A stretch of 64,000 bases of DNA from Acidobacteriaceae bacterium (GTDB lineage: Bacteria; Acidobacteriota; Terriglobia; Terriglobales; Acidobacteriaceae): the NCBI GenBank assembly GCA_003139095.1, contig PLHW01000019.1, positions 10,187-74,186 of the forward strand, in the 5' to 3' direction. This document shows, in pieces, positions 7,272-16,248 of this stretch. The position numbers and the translations under genes were made by a program. Below the pieces are notes generated by a model. It saw only the letters and a list, made by a program, of their open reading frames with translations. It was not told where the DNA came from and searched no databases. Within the stretch, counting starts at the first letter, position 1, and each line of letters opens with the position of its first letter.

Positions 7272-8747
7272 ATGCCCAGCACTCTTGTCGAATGCGTTCC
7301 CAACTTCTCCGAAGGCCGCGACAAATCCATCGTCGACGCCATCGTCGACGCCATGAAAATTCCCGGCGTCTTTCTCCTCGACCGCGAAATGGACTCCGAT
7401 CACAACCGCTGCGTTATTACGCTTGTCGGCGAGCGCGAACCCATTCAGGAGGCCGCCATTCGCGGCGTCGGCAAAGCCGCCGAACTCATCGATCTCACCA
7501 AGCACCAGGGCGCTCACCCCCGCATGGGCGCCGCCGACGTCATTCCCTTCATCCCCATTGACGGCGTTACCCTCGAAGACTGCGTCGCCATGTCTCGCCA
7601 CGTCGGCGCCGAGATCGCCAGGCGCTTCCAAATCCCCGTCTATCTCTACGAGGCGGCCGCCGCCACGCCCGAGCGCCAGAATCTCGAGAACATTCGCCGC
7701 GGCCAGTTCGAAGGCATCCGCGCGGATATCGCCACCAACCCCGCCCGCAAGCCCGATTTCGGCGAGGCCCGCGTCCATCCCACCGCGGGCGCCACCGTCG
7801 TCGGCGCCCGCAAATTTCTCATCGCCTACAACGTCTTCCTCAACACGCCCGATGTCGACATCGCCAAAAAGATCGCCAAGGCCGTCCGCTTCTCCAGCGG
7901 TGGCCTGCGCTTCGTCAAAGGTGCGGGATTTCTCGTCCGCGGGCTCGCGCAGGTCTCCATGAACCTGACCGACTTCGAGCAGACGCCCATTCATCGCGTC
8001 TTCGAATTCGTAAAAAGGGAAGCGGCCCGCTACGGCGTCATCCCCGTATCGACCGAGATCGTCGGCCTCATCCCGAAGAAAGCCCTCGAGCAGGCCGCCG
8101 AATGGTTCCTGCAAGTCGAAAATTTCGATTCTTCTTTAATCCTCGAAAACCGCCTCGCCGCCGTCATGAGCGGCAAGATGGCCGTCGGCGGTCTGCGCGC
8201 CGGCGTCGAGCCGTTCATCGAGCAACTCGCCGCCCCCACGGCCACTCCCGGCGGAGGCAGCGCCGCTGCCGCCAGCGGAGCCATGGCCGCCGCCCTCGCC
8301 ACCATGGTCGCCTCCATGTCGCGCGGCAAAAAAACGTACGTACAATATGAGCAGCAACTGAGCGAAGCCATCGCCCGCCTGGCCAGTCTTCGCGAAGAAC
8401 TAAAATCCGCCATCGATGCCGACGCCGAGTCTTATAACTCAGTTATGAAGGCTTATAAGTCCGCGAAAGAATCCGCGAACGGTGACGGCGCCATCAACGC
8501 CGCCTTAAAGCAAGCCACCACCATTCCCTTAGGAGTAGCCGAGCGTGTAGTCGAGGTTATGCAAATCGCCAGTAACTTAATCCCAATCACCAATCCCAAT
8601 ATGAAGTCCGACCTGGCAACCGCAGTAGCCCTGGCAAAAGCTGCCCTGGCCGGCGCATTAGCCAACGTAGAAATCAACTTAGAATCCCTGAAAGACGACC
8701 AATTCGTAACCCAAACCCGCGAGAAAGCCGCTGCTCTCCAGGGATAA
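7272..8747 (+). CDS. ftcD: Bifunctional glutamate formimidoyltransferase / formimidoyltetrahydrofolate cyclodeaminase
   Basis: The enzyme transfers the formimino group from formiminoglutamate to tetrahydrofolate, then deaminates and cyclises it to methenyl-THF, the last steps of one histidine degradation route. Residues 1 to about 295 are the transferase (LVECVPNFSEGRD at the start; KHQGAHPRMGAADVIPF near 75; GARKFLIAYNVFLNTPDVDIAKKIAKAVR near 177). Residues about 312-491 are the cyclodeaminase (FIEQLAAPTATPGGGSAAAASGAMAAALATMV). The fused form is known from animals and some bacteria. No other hut gene is nearby. The last 100 or so codons use TTA (Leu) and GTA (Val) repeatedly, unlike the CTC/GTC bias of the rest. 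Confidence 0.93.
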   Translation: MPSTLVECVPNFSEGRDKSIVDAIVDAMKIPGVFLLDREMDSDHNRCVITLVGEREPIQEAAIRGVGKAAELIDLTKHQGAHPRMGAADVIPFIPIDGVTLEDCVAMSRHVGAEIARRFQIPVYLYEAAAATPERQNLENIRRGQFEGIRADIATNPARKPDFGEARVHPTAGATVVGARKFLIAYNVFLNTPDVDIAKKIAKAVRFSSGGLRFVKGAGFLVRGLAQVSMNLTDFEQTPIHRVFEFVKREAARYGVIPVSTEIVGLIPKKALEQAAEWFLQVENFDSSLILENRLAAVMSGKMAVGGLRAGVEPFIEQLAAPTATPGGGSAAAASGAMAAALATMVASMSRGKKTYVQYEQQLSEAIARLASLREELKSAIDADAESYNSVMKAYKSAKESANGDGAINAALKQATTIPLGVAERVVEVMQIASNLIPITNPNMKSDLATAVALAKAALAGALANVEINLESLKDDQFVTQTREKAAALQG

Positions 8748-8937
8748 GGTGCGCTCAATCACATTATGAGAAGCCTTCTCGTAACGTGCTGGTCATATTA
8801 ACAACCATTGAGATGTGCTCGGGATCACTGACCTACTCACTCTGCGGGCTTATAGTCGCAGCGAAGCTTCGAGTGAGTGGAGCTTGCATCCTGGGCTGGC
8901 GCGCCCCCGCTGGGTTGTCATCCCGCGGGTGACCGTT

Positions 8938-10517
8938 ATGAAGTTTCTCGGTAGTTCCTTATTCCGCATATTGGCATTCGCGGTTGTCGTGACCACGTTT
9001 GCGCCGGGGCAAAGAACGGAGATGCACTTTGCTCCGGCAGTCGTCTATGGCTCCGGCGGAGCTTTCACTTACGGAATTGCAGCCGCGGATCTGAACGGAG
9101 ACGGCTGGCTGGATTTGGTCGTTGTCAATTGCGCGGATAGTCTTAACCAATACGGCGATTGTCTTAACATTGGATCGGTCGCAGTGCTCCTGGGCAACGG
9201 CGACGGGACGTTCCAGCCAGCTGTAACCTACAGCACCGGCGCATATAACGCCCAGGCGTTAGCGGTGGGCGACGTAAACGGCGACGGCATACCTGACTTG
9301 ATAGTGGCCAACGCGTGCGTGGCGCCTGGTCACTCAGGGTGTGTGGGAGAGACTGGGGCCGTGAGCATTTTGTTGGGTAATGGCGACGGAACCTTCGGAC
9401 CGGCTGCGGTCTACAGCTCGGGTGGTGACTATGCCTCTTCGGTCGCGCTCGGAGACCTGAGAGGGGATGGAAGTCAGGACGTAGTTGTAGCTAACTCTTA
9501 CTGTTGCGGCGGGAGTTACAGCGGCTCAGTGGGAGTGCTACTCGGGAGCGGCAACGGATCCTTTCAGTCCGCATTGCTATATCCCTCGGGCAGAGACCAT
9601 GCGGAATCGGTCGCAATCAGGGACGTCAACGGCGATGGAATTCCCGATCTCATCGTTGCGAACCTTTATCAAATTGAATCCGCCGAGGGCGAAGTTGGTG
9701 TGCTGTTGGGTAATGGCGACGGCACATTTCAGCCAGCCGCGTTGTACGATGCGGGCGGCGAGTATACCTACTCAGTGGCGCTCGGGGACCTACGGGGCGT
9801 CGGAATTCCGGATGTGGTCGTAGCCAACGCGGTCCCCGGTGGTTCGGTGGACGTGCTGTTTGGGAACGGCGATGGAACATTCCAGAATGCTGTAACTTAT
9901 CTGGCGCATGGGCTAATTGGAGGCGGAACTGAATCGCTGGCGATTGGCGACGTGAACGGCGACGGAATCCCGGACGTGGTTATTGTCGAGGAGTGCCTAA
10001 GACTTCGCCCCGGCGACGAGGTTTGCGAAGGTACTGGACAGGTAAATGTCATACTGGGGAACGGTGATGGCACTTTCCAAAAAACGGTGTTTTATAGCTC
10101 CGCCGGCTACTATGGGTCGGGGATTGCAGTCGCGGATGTGAACGGCGATGGAAGACCGGACCTCCTCGTAGCGAATGCGGAGGCCAGCGAGAGCGAGTAC
10201 AGCAATGGCTCGGTCGCGGTGCTGCTGAATGGAACTTCATACAAGTCCGAGACCGCTCTAACGTCGTCGCCCAATCCATCGCAGATCAATCAGTCAGTGA
10301 CCTTCACTGCAACGATCACCCCGACTCCGCCCAACGGCGAACTCGTACCCTTCTACAACGGCAAGACGAGCCTGGGAACGGGCACGACAAAAATGGTGCG
10401 GCGAGTTTGACGAGATCGTTCGCGGCGGCCAAGAGGTATACGATCAAGGCGAACTATGCGGGCGACGCGTTTCGTAAGGCGAGTTCGGGGACGGTGAAGC
10501 TGGTGGTCAATCCCTGA
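8938..10517 (+). pseudogene. Secreted FG-GAP/VCBS repeat protein with Ig-like domain, frameshifted near 10390
   Basis: From ATG 8938 the product has a signal peptide (KFLGSSLFRILAFAVVVTTFAPGQ) and seven integrin-like FG-GAP/VCBS repeats of the form DVNGDGIPDLIVAN, each with a Ca-binding DxNxDGxxD loop, followed by LLGNGDGTFQ. An Ig-like (Big_5 type) domain starts near residue 440 (TSSPNPSQINQSVTFTATITPTPPNGE). The frame stops at 10408-10410. Reading on one frame over from the A-run at 10389-10393 restores the rest of that domain (GAASLTRSF, IKANYAGDAFRKASSG, VKLVVNP) up to a TGA at 10515-10517. A missing A in that run (A6 to A5) explains it. Either the gene is truncated or the assembly has an error. 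Confidence 0.8.
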
Positions 10518-10758
10518 CCCCAGTTCGCAGTTCAGACCCTCATGGGGGCTGCCATTCCGGAGATTTGGACCGTGTCTCCGCGCCTCCGCGGTGACCAGGC
10601 TCTGCGCAAGAAACTCCTCACCGCCGCGTTCTCTATCCGTCGGAGGAATGCACTTTCGTACCGCCCCGCAAACTCGTTTCCGCATTTAGAATATGAAAAC
10701 AACCGAATTGAGCCTTTAAATTGCATCTAACCTCTACAGGTCCTTTTTCGAGGAGTGT

Positions 10759-11688
10759 ATGAAGAAATTGTCTTTGTTCGTTCTGCTGCTGTGCGCCACC
10801 GCCAGTTTTGCCATGCCGCTGGCTTCCTCCGCCCGTTCCATGGTCCCCGCCGAGCTTCAGCAATTGGTCGGCGTCGACTACCGCGCGCTCAAGGATTCTC
10901 CCACCGCCCAGCAACTCAAGGATCAGGTGTTGCCGCAGGACCTCAAGAGCTTTGAGTCCTCGCTGAAAGGCGTCGGCATCGATGCCGAGCGCGATGTCGA
11001 TCAGTTGAACTTCATCTCCTTCCGCACTCCGAAGGTGGGCATTCAAACCGTCTGCGTGGCCCAGGGCTCATTCTCGGCCAAAGCCGTCTTGAAGAAAATG
11101 AAGCTCAAGAAAATCATGGCGAAGAAATATGGCACGTCCAGCGTCTATCCCATGAGCAACGGGTTTGTCATGACCTTCCTCGACGACAACACCCTCGCCT
11201 TTGGCCAGGACGCCTCCCTCCACAGCGCCCTCGACGCCCATGACGGCAAGCGACCCTCGCTCGATTCCAATCCGACCATGTCCGACCAGATGGCCGCCGT
11301 CGATGGCGCACCTGTGTGGAGCGTTCTCGATCAGGAAGGCACGCAGGCCATGATGCGCTCGGCCCTCGGCGATGCCTCCAAGGTGGCCGACTATGACACG
11401 GTGAAAAAGCGCATTCAAGCCTCGCGCTACACCATGAGCTTCCAGAGCGGCGTCAATTTCGACCTCACCGTCGTCACCGCCGACTCCATGACCGCCGCCA
11501 CTCTCTCCTCGCTGCTCAAAGCCGGAATGCTATATAAGAAGATGAGCGCTACGCCAAGCGAAAAAGTGGCCCTCGATTCCACCACCGTAGACTCGGACGG
11601 CTCCAACCTCGGCCTGCACTTCAAATCCGACGACCAAAAGTTCCAGGCCCTGATGAAATCCCCATTGTTCGCCGCAGTTTCCCACTAG
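10759..11688 (+). CDS. Secreted protein of unknown function
   Basis: The 309-residue product begins with a clear Sec signal peptide (KKLSLFVLLLCATASFA, cleavage near 18-20). The mature part is mixed alpha/beta with no cysteine cluster or catalytic motif that I can recognise. Segments such as GFVMTFLDDNTLAFGQDASLHSALDAHDG and the TLSSLLKAGMLYKK helix recall acidobacterial exported proteins of unknown function. A good Shine-Dalgarno (CGAGGAG) lies just upstream of the ATG at 10759. The gene stands alone, convergent with glmU; the 240 bp upstream holds nothing I recognise. Confidence 0.75.
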   Translation: MKKLSLFVLLLCATASFAMPLASSARSMVPAELQQLVGVDYRALKDSPTAQQLKDQVLPQDLKSFESSLKGVGIDAERDVDQLNFISFRTPKVGIQTVCVAQGSFSAKAVLKKMKLKKIMAKKYGTSSVYPMSNGFVMTFLDDNTLAFGQDASLHSALDAHDGKRPSLDSNPTMSDQMAAVDGAPVWSVLDQEGTQAMMRSALGDASKVADYDTVKKRIQASRYTMSFQSGVNFDLTVVTADSMTAATLSSLLKAGMLYKKMSATPSEKVALDSTTVDSDGSNLGLHFKSDDQKFQALMKSPLFAAVSH

Positions 11689-11712
11689 GTATTGTCGGGT
11701 TCGGGGAGCTGG

Positions 11713-13134
11713 CTAGGTGCGGCGGGCGCGCTTGGCCGCGGCCCAACCTTCCTTGGTAGTCTGCCGCGCCCGCCCCAAGGCCAGCGCGTCGGCCGGCACG
11801 TCGTCGGTGATGCAACTGGCGGCGGCGACGTAGGCACCCCGCCCAATGCTCACCGGCGCGACCAGCGTCGAGTCGCTGCCAATGAAGACTCCATCTTCGA
11901 TCACTGTCTTGTGCTTGTTAACGCCATCGTAGTTGCAGGTGATAGTGCCCGCACCTACGTTGACGAGGGAGCCGATTTCGGCATCGCCTAGATATGTCAA
12001 GTGGTTGGCTTTGGAACCTTTGCCTAATTTTATCTTTTTGGTCTCGACGAAATTGCCTACGTGGGCACCCTCTCCGATGTCGCTGCCGGGGCGGAGACGG
12101 GAGTAGGGACCGACGATTGCGCCGGTCGCTACGCGTGCGCCGTCGAGGACGGTTAGGGCGTTAATGGTGACGGCGTCGGCGAGTTCGGAATCTTTAATGA
12201 TGCTGAAGGAGGCGATGCGGCAATCGCTTCCGATTTTTGTTTTGCCGCGGAGTTGGACGAAGGGCTCGATGACTGTGTCGGCGCCGATCTCGACATCGCT
12301 GTCGATGACGCATGACTCGGGATGGAAGATGGTGACGCCTTCGGACATTAGCTGGTGGCACTTTGCGAGGCGGAGGCGGGCGTCGAGGTCGACGATTTCG
12401 GCGCGCGTGTTGCTGCCGAGGACCTCGCTGGCGTCAGAGGTTTTCATGGCGACAACTTTTTTCCCGGCGCGGTTGAAGAGGGCGGCCATGTCGGTGAGGT
12501 AATACTCGTGGTGTGGATTGTTGGTGGAGAGTTGGGCGATGTACTCGTAGAGGGCGGGGACGGAGAAGACGTAGAACCCGGAGTTGATTTCGCGGAGTTT
12601 TTTCTGGGCGGGGGTGGCGGACTTTTCTTCGACGATGGCGCGGACTTCCGCGCTGCGCGGGCCTTTTCGGAGTATCCGGCCATACCCATAGGGATTCGCG
12701 AGATCGGCGCTCAGGAGGGTCATCGCGGCTTTTTGGGCGGTGTGGAATGCGGCTAGTTGTTTTATGGTCGCGGTGGTGATGAGTGGAGCATCGCCGGAGA
12801 GAACGAGCACTTGATCGTAGGGCGAAAGGGCTTCGCGGGCGACTATGAGGGCGTGTCCGGTGCCGCGCTGTTCAGATTGGAGGACGAAATTTACGCCGAG
12901 AGGAGCGACGGCTTCGCGGACGCGGTCGGCCTCGTGTCCGATGATGACGAAGACATCGCGCGCGGGGACGACCTGGGTGGCGGAGGCTATGACGTGGGCG
13001 AGGATGGATTTGCCGGCGACTTCGTGGAGGACCTTCGGGTGCCTGGACTTGAGGCGCGTGCCTTTGCCGGCGGCCATGATGGCGACGGCCATGCGCGGGG
13101 GAATCTGTTTTTTGTTTGGAGCAGGCTTTGCCAT
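11713..13134 (-). CDS. glmU: Bifunctional UDP-GlcNAc pyrophosphorylase / glucosamine-1-phosphate N-acetyltransferase GlmU
   Basis: GlmU acetylates glucosamine-1-P and uridylylates it to UDP-GlcNAc, the precursor of peptidoglycan and lipid A. The N-terminal Rossmann-like domain shows AVAIMAAGKGTRLKSRHPKVLHEVAG at about residues 16-41 and QRGTGHAL further on. The C-terminal left-handed beta-helix shows GARVATGAIVGPYSRLRPGSDIGEGAHVGNFVETKKIKLGKGSKANHLTYLGDAEIG. From the ATG at 13134 the protein is 473 residues, close to the usual 456. A longer frame to 13272 has an N-terminus not seen in the family and is rejected. Confidence 0.96.
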   Translation of the reverse strand: MAKPAPNKKQIPPRMAVAIMAAGKGTRLKSRHPKVLHEVAGKSILAHVIASATQVVPARDVFVIIGHEADRVREAVAPLGVNFVLQSEQRGTGHALIVAREALSPYDQVLVLSGDAPLITTATIKQLAAFHTAQKAAMTLLSADLANPYGYGRILRKGPRSAEVRAIVEEKSATPAQKKLREINSGFYVFSVPALYEYIAQLSTNNPHHEYYLTDMAALFNRAGKKVVAMKTSDASEVLGSNTRAEIVDLDARLRLAKCHQLMSEGVTIFHPESCVIDSDVEIGADTVIEPFVQLRGKTKIGSDCRIASFSIIKDSELADAVTINALTVLDGARVATGAIVGPYSRLRPGSDIGEGAHVGNFVETKKIKLGKGSKANHLTYLGDAEIGSLVNVGAGTITCNYDGVNKHKTVIEDGVFIGSDSTLVAPVSIGRGAYVAAASCITDDVPADALALGRARQTTKEGWAAAKRARRT

Positions 13135-13747
13135 ATTTTCAATATTAGAGGAAAACAAACCGGAGCGGATGGAGTGGGGATTTACTAGTTCGCGGCGAGG
13201 TCGGATGCTGGAAACCGGGGACAAAGAGGCATTGTCGAGATGGATATCTTTGTCCTCGTCATAGTAGAGCACAAATTACTATCTGACTAGTAAACTTAAG
13301 CCCGTTGTTTTTTTACTATTTAAATGGCAGGAGAAGGGGGTGTTTTGTGATATAGGAGGTGGTGACCGGGTGCCGATTTTGCGGACTAAACTCCGGTAAG
13401 CCATTAAGAATCAATCGGTAAGGGGAAATTCTCGAAACGAGCTTCGAAGACAGTGAAGCAAGAGATTTTGGTTCGCGCCTGGAAGTCCTTTCCATGCAGT
13501 TGGTTACGGGGAGCGTCCGGATGCTGAACTCGCGTCCTGCAGCGAGATTTTGGGACTGGGTTCGGGATTAGGCTGCGCCGGGTTGGGGGACGCGGACGGG
13601 AGTGTCCGCGCTACACGAATACGGGGTGGATTGCTGTCGAGAGCGGATGGGGGCCGTGGTGGGGATAGGGAGTCAAAATCCCCGCCCTGTCGCAGAAAAC
13701 GCGACAAGGACGGGGCACCCTCGGGAGTTGGGATTTAGGATAGGAGA
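13135..13747. other. Long spacer between glmU and yvcK
   Basis: I see no convincing gene in these 613 bases. The 3' half holds dispersed repeats: a GGACGGGAGTGTCC-type palindrome at about 13596-13617, the 60-bp hairpin repeat at 13661-13720, and heptad-like GGGAGTT/GGGATTT units at 13723-13750 that run into the yvcK stop. The 5' half (13270-13500) is comparatively AT-rich and may contain the glmU promoter. Confidence 0.5.
13661..13720. repeat. Dispersed hairpin repeat, uninterrupted copy
   Basis: This 60-bp element starts GGGGATAGG and ends GGACGGGGCACCC. Its centre can fold with TGTCGC pairing to GCGACA and CCCCGCC to the GGACGGGG side. A second copy at 31810-31894 shares the flanks almost base for base but carries about 25 extra bases in one stem arm. 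Confidence 0.75.
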
Positions 13748-14800
13748 TTAGCGGTGGGTGGTATGGTGGTCGGGGACCTGGGACATTAGGGACATTAGGT
13801 CGGTGGCTACCTGATTAGTCGCGTGGCGGGCTACTTTGTCTTCATCTAAGTAGTCCCCTAGGACGGGGCAGATGCCGATGGCTTCTATGGCTTCTAAGTC
13901 GATTACGATTTGGGAGGCGCCTTCCAGTGCGTACTTAGCTTTCATTTCGGCGGAGACGGGCTTGCGGTTGATCAGGGCGTAGTCGAAGAGCTGGGCGTGG
14001 GCGTGGCGGTTTAAGGCTCGGATGTGATCGGCGGCGGTTAGGCCGAGGCTTTCGTTGGCTTGCGTCATTAGGTTGCAGACGTAGACTTTGACGGCGTTGG
14101 AGTTGACGATGGCGTCGGCGATGCCGTGGACTAATAAGTTGGGGATAAGGCTGGTGAAGAGCGAGCCGGGGCCGATGGTGATGAGGTCGGCCTGGGCGAT
14201 GGCTTCGAGGGTTTGAGGGAGAGGCTCGACGTCGGGCGGGACTAAGAAGAGCTCGCGGATCTTACCTTTGCTGGCGGTGATGCGGGTTTCGCCGCGAACG
14301 CGGGAGCCGTCTTCGAATGCGGCTTCGAGTTCGACGTTGGAGGTAGTGGCGGGATAGATGTGACCGCGAGTTAGTAGGATTTCGGAGGAGAGGCGGACGG
14401 CTTCGGCGAAATCTCCGGTGATGGAGGTGAGGGCGGCGAGGAAAAGATTGCCGAAGCTGTGGCCTTCGAGTCCGGAGCCTTTTTGAAAGCGATGCTGAAA
14501 GAGGCGGGAGAGGAGAGCCTCGTCTTCGGAGAGGGCGACGATGCAGTTGCGGACGTCGCCGGGAGGGAGCATGTTGAGCTCTTTGCGGAGACGGCCGCTG
14601 GAGCCGCCATCGTCGCTGACGGTAACTACGCCGACTAACTCGCGGATGGCGGTCTGGCCGGCGGCGGTGAGAGCGGGAGTTAGAACGAAACGCTTGAGGC
14701 CTTTGAGGAGCGTGGAGAGGCCGGTGCCGCCGCCGATGGCGACGACGCTGAGGTCATCGGCGTGCGGGTGACGCGATGGAGTTGTGCGCAGGGGGACCAT
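13748..14800 (-). CDS. yvcK: YvcK/CofD-like protein (gluconeogenesis factor)
   Basis: YvcK proteins bind UDP-sugars and are needed for growth on gluconeogenic carbon sources and for wall synthesis; the fold is that of CofD 2-phospho-L-lactate transferases. The 350-residue product has the family N-terminus VVAIGGGTGLSTLLKGLKR at about 19-37, VVTVSDDGGSSGRLRKEL near 58-75, PPGDVRNCIVAL, GHSFGNLFLAAL near 118, and ITIGPGSLFTSLIPNLLV near 210. The ATG at 14800 gives the normal length. The TPR gene upstream ends 15 bases away, so the two may be cotranscribed; UDP-GlcNAc synthesis (glmU) lies downstream on the same strand. Confidence 0.93.
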   Translation of the reverse strand: MVPLRTTPSRHPHADDLSVVAIGGGTGLSTLLKGLKRFVLTPALTAAGQTAIRELVGVVTVSDDGGSSGRLRKELNMLPPGDVRNCIVALSEDEALLSRLFQHRFQKGSGLEGHSFGNLFLAALTSITGDFAEAVRLSSEILLTRGHIYPATTSNVELEAAFEDGSRVRGETRITASKGKIRELFLVPPDVEPLPQTLEAIAQADLITIGPGSLFTSLIPNLLVHGIADAIVNSNAVKVYVCNLMTQANESLGLTAADHIRALNRHAHAQLFDYALINRKPVSAEMKAKYALEGASQIVIDLEAIEAIGICPVLGDYLDEDKVARHATNQVATDLMSLMSQVPDHHTTHR

Positions 14801-14815
14801 ACTGCCTCAGGGAAG

Positions 14816-15382
14816 TCAGTAAGGGCTGGGGGATTCGGCGGGCGCTTCGGATTCGTCGGGGCCGGGATCGGGATAAAGCAACTCGGTGAAGCGGGGATCT
14901 TCGGCGAGATTCTGGAAGTCGGAATCGTTGCGAGCCTGAAAGCGCAGGGCGGGGCCGATCTGAATGGCCTCGTGAAGAGTCTTGAGCGATTCCTCAACGT
15001 GTCCGGTGAGGCAATAGAGGGCAGCGAGGCCGTAAAGAACGTAGTCAGACTGGGGCTGCTGCTTAAGAAGTTTATCGAGATGCTCGCCGGCGGTGACGAA
15101 GTCGCCGGAGTTCATGATGGACATGGCGTAGTCGAAATGCTCTTCGGGGGATTTGAAGTGGAGAGCGGGCTGCGCGAGATTTTTGTCGCAGGTGATGATG
15201 TGGACCTGGGCGCGATCGACGAGCGATTTGTTGGGCCCGGAGAGGACCTTTTGCAAGCTGGTTTTGGCTTTCTCGAATTTGTGCTCCTGGAGGGCGCGGA
15301 GACCCGTCTCGTAATTCTGAAGGGCCTGGATGTGGCGCGGATCCTCAGCCGGTTGTTTCTTGGGAGCGATCTTCAATGTCAT
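14816..15382 (-). CDS. TPR-like repeat protein
   Basis: From the ATG at 15382 the product is 188 residues with no signal peptide. It is helical with tetratricopeptide-like pairs: ALQNYETGLRALQEHKFEKAKTSLQKVLSG, HFDYAMSIMNSGDFVTAGEHLDKLLKQQPQSDYVLYGLAALYCLTGHVEESLKTLHEAIQIGPALRFQARNDSDFQNLAEDPRF. The last 15 residues are acidic and Pro-rich. It is probably a cytosolic protein-protein scaffold. Position directly upstream of yvcK suggests an operon. A longer frame to 15601 overlaps the next gene and has an unlikely N-terminus. Confidence 0.8.
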   Translation of the reverse strand: MTLKIAPKKQPAEDPRHIQALQNYETGLRALQEHKFEKAKTSLQKVLSGPNKSLVDRAQVHIITCDKNLAQPALHFKSPEEHFDYAMSIMNSGDFVTAGEHLDKLLKQQPQSDYVLYGLAALYCLTGHVEESLKTLHEAIQIGPALRFQARNDSDFQNLAEDPRFTELLYPDPGPDESEAPAESPSPY

Positions 15383-15440
15383 CGAAACCTCGTGTCGATA
15401 AAGATGTCCGCCGCAGCGGCGGGAAAGCGCAAGGGGCGCG

Positions 15441-15896
15441 TTATTGGAGGGTGGCGGATTTTTCCAGGTCCACCGATTTCCAATCGCCCTTGATGATACC
15501 AGCCCGAATCTGGCTGGCGGATTTGTGCTCTTTGTACATGGTATACGTGTAGTAAAGCTCTTTGAGGCAGGTGGTGCACTCGGCGCCGTGGGTGCCGGCA
15601 AAGCAACTGTGCAAACTATTGTGGCCCATGCCGCGGTCGCAGAAGCAGTAGCAAGGCTGCTGGTAGAGGACTTTTGGAATTTTGGCGGCGAGCTCGTAGG
15701 CGTGGAGCTGATATTCGTGCTGGGCGTTGGGACCCCAGAGCTGATCTTTGGTGAGGATGGGCGGGAGTTTTTCGCCTGGGGCGGGCGGGTGGGGGTTGTA
15801 GTGCGGGATGGCAGCGTCGTCAGATCGCAGGCTGGGCGCGGAGATTAGAGCGATCAGCAGGAAGAGAGCGGCGGAGGCGGCTACCCGTTTGCGCAT
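15441..15896 (-). CDS. Secreted Cys-rich PCYCGC-family protein
   Basis: The 151-residue product starts with a signal peptide (RKRVAASAALFLLIALISAPSLRS). Its hallmark is PCYCFCDRGMGHNSLHSCF at mid-protein, followed by GAECTTCLKELYY; this matches the PCYCGC-motif family, with Phe in place of the usual Gly. Six cysteines and a His suggest metal or cofactor binding outside the cytoplasm, but no function is established. I choose the ATG at 15896 (GAGG seven bases upstream) over a TTG at 15908. The ArsA-type ATPase and its CPCC partner lie just downstream on the same strand. Confidence 0.8.
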   Translation of the reverse strand: MRKRVAASAALFLLIALISAPSLRSDDAAIPHYNPHPPAPGEKLPPILTKDQLWGPNAQHEYQLHAYELAAKIPKVLYQQPCYCFCDRGMGHNSLHSCFAGTHGAECTTCLKELYYTYTMYKEHKSASQIRAGIIKGDWKSVDLEKSATLQ

Positions 15897-16020
15897 GGAA
15901 TTCCTCAACCTTATATTTTAACTTAAGTTGCGGAACAGGGCCGCCATGAGCTGGCAGTTTCTTCTTATGAACACAGGTGGAGGGAAGGGAATGACGAGTT
16001 GGCCGCGTGGCGCTTGACCG

Positions 16021-16248
16021 CTATTCTACCGCGACCCGCGTCCCCTTCGACGGCTGACTCGAGAGATGCTCGATGCGAGTATTAATCATCTCGCGGATCG
16101 CCTTCAAAAACTCCACGCGCGAGTTTGCCAGGTGCTGCTTGACCGCAGGCGACACTCCAAGAACGTGGCTCACAGCGTCTGCGATCTCGCAGCAGGGGCA
16201 ATGCTCATGCGTATGGCCGGTTGGCGTCGATTGCGTTTGCTCGTTCAT
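16021..16248 (-). CDS. Small CPCC-motif protein coupled to ArsA-type ATPase
   Basis: The 75-residue product has an N-terminal His/Cys cluster, HTHEHCPCCEIADAV (residues about 12-26), followed by a predicted long amphipathic helix (PAVKQHLANSRVEFLKAIREMINTRIEHL). The cluster could bind a metal. Its ATG (16246-16248) overlaps the TGA of the upstream ATPase gene as ATGA. An AAGGAGG Shine-Dalgarno lies inside the ATPase 3' end, so translation is coupled. I do not recognise a named family; a role as partner or regulator of the ATPase is inferred from this overlap. Confidence 0.8.
   Translation of the reverse strand: MNEQTQSTPTGHTHEHCPCCEIADAVSHVLGVSPAVKQHLANSRVEFLKAIREMINTRIEHLSSQPSKGTRVAVE

Noticed and set aside
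13135-13272. N-terminal extension of GlmU
   Set aside because: The added 46 residues are not seen in the family; ATG 13134 gives a near-normal length.
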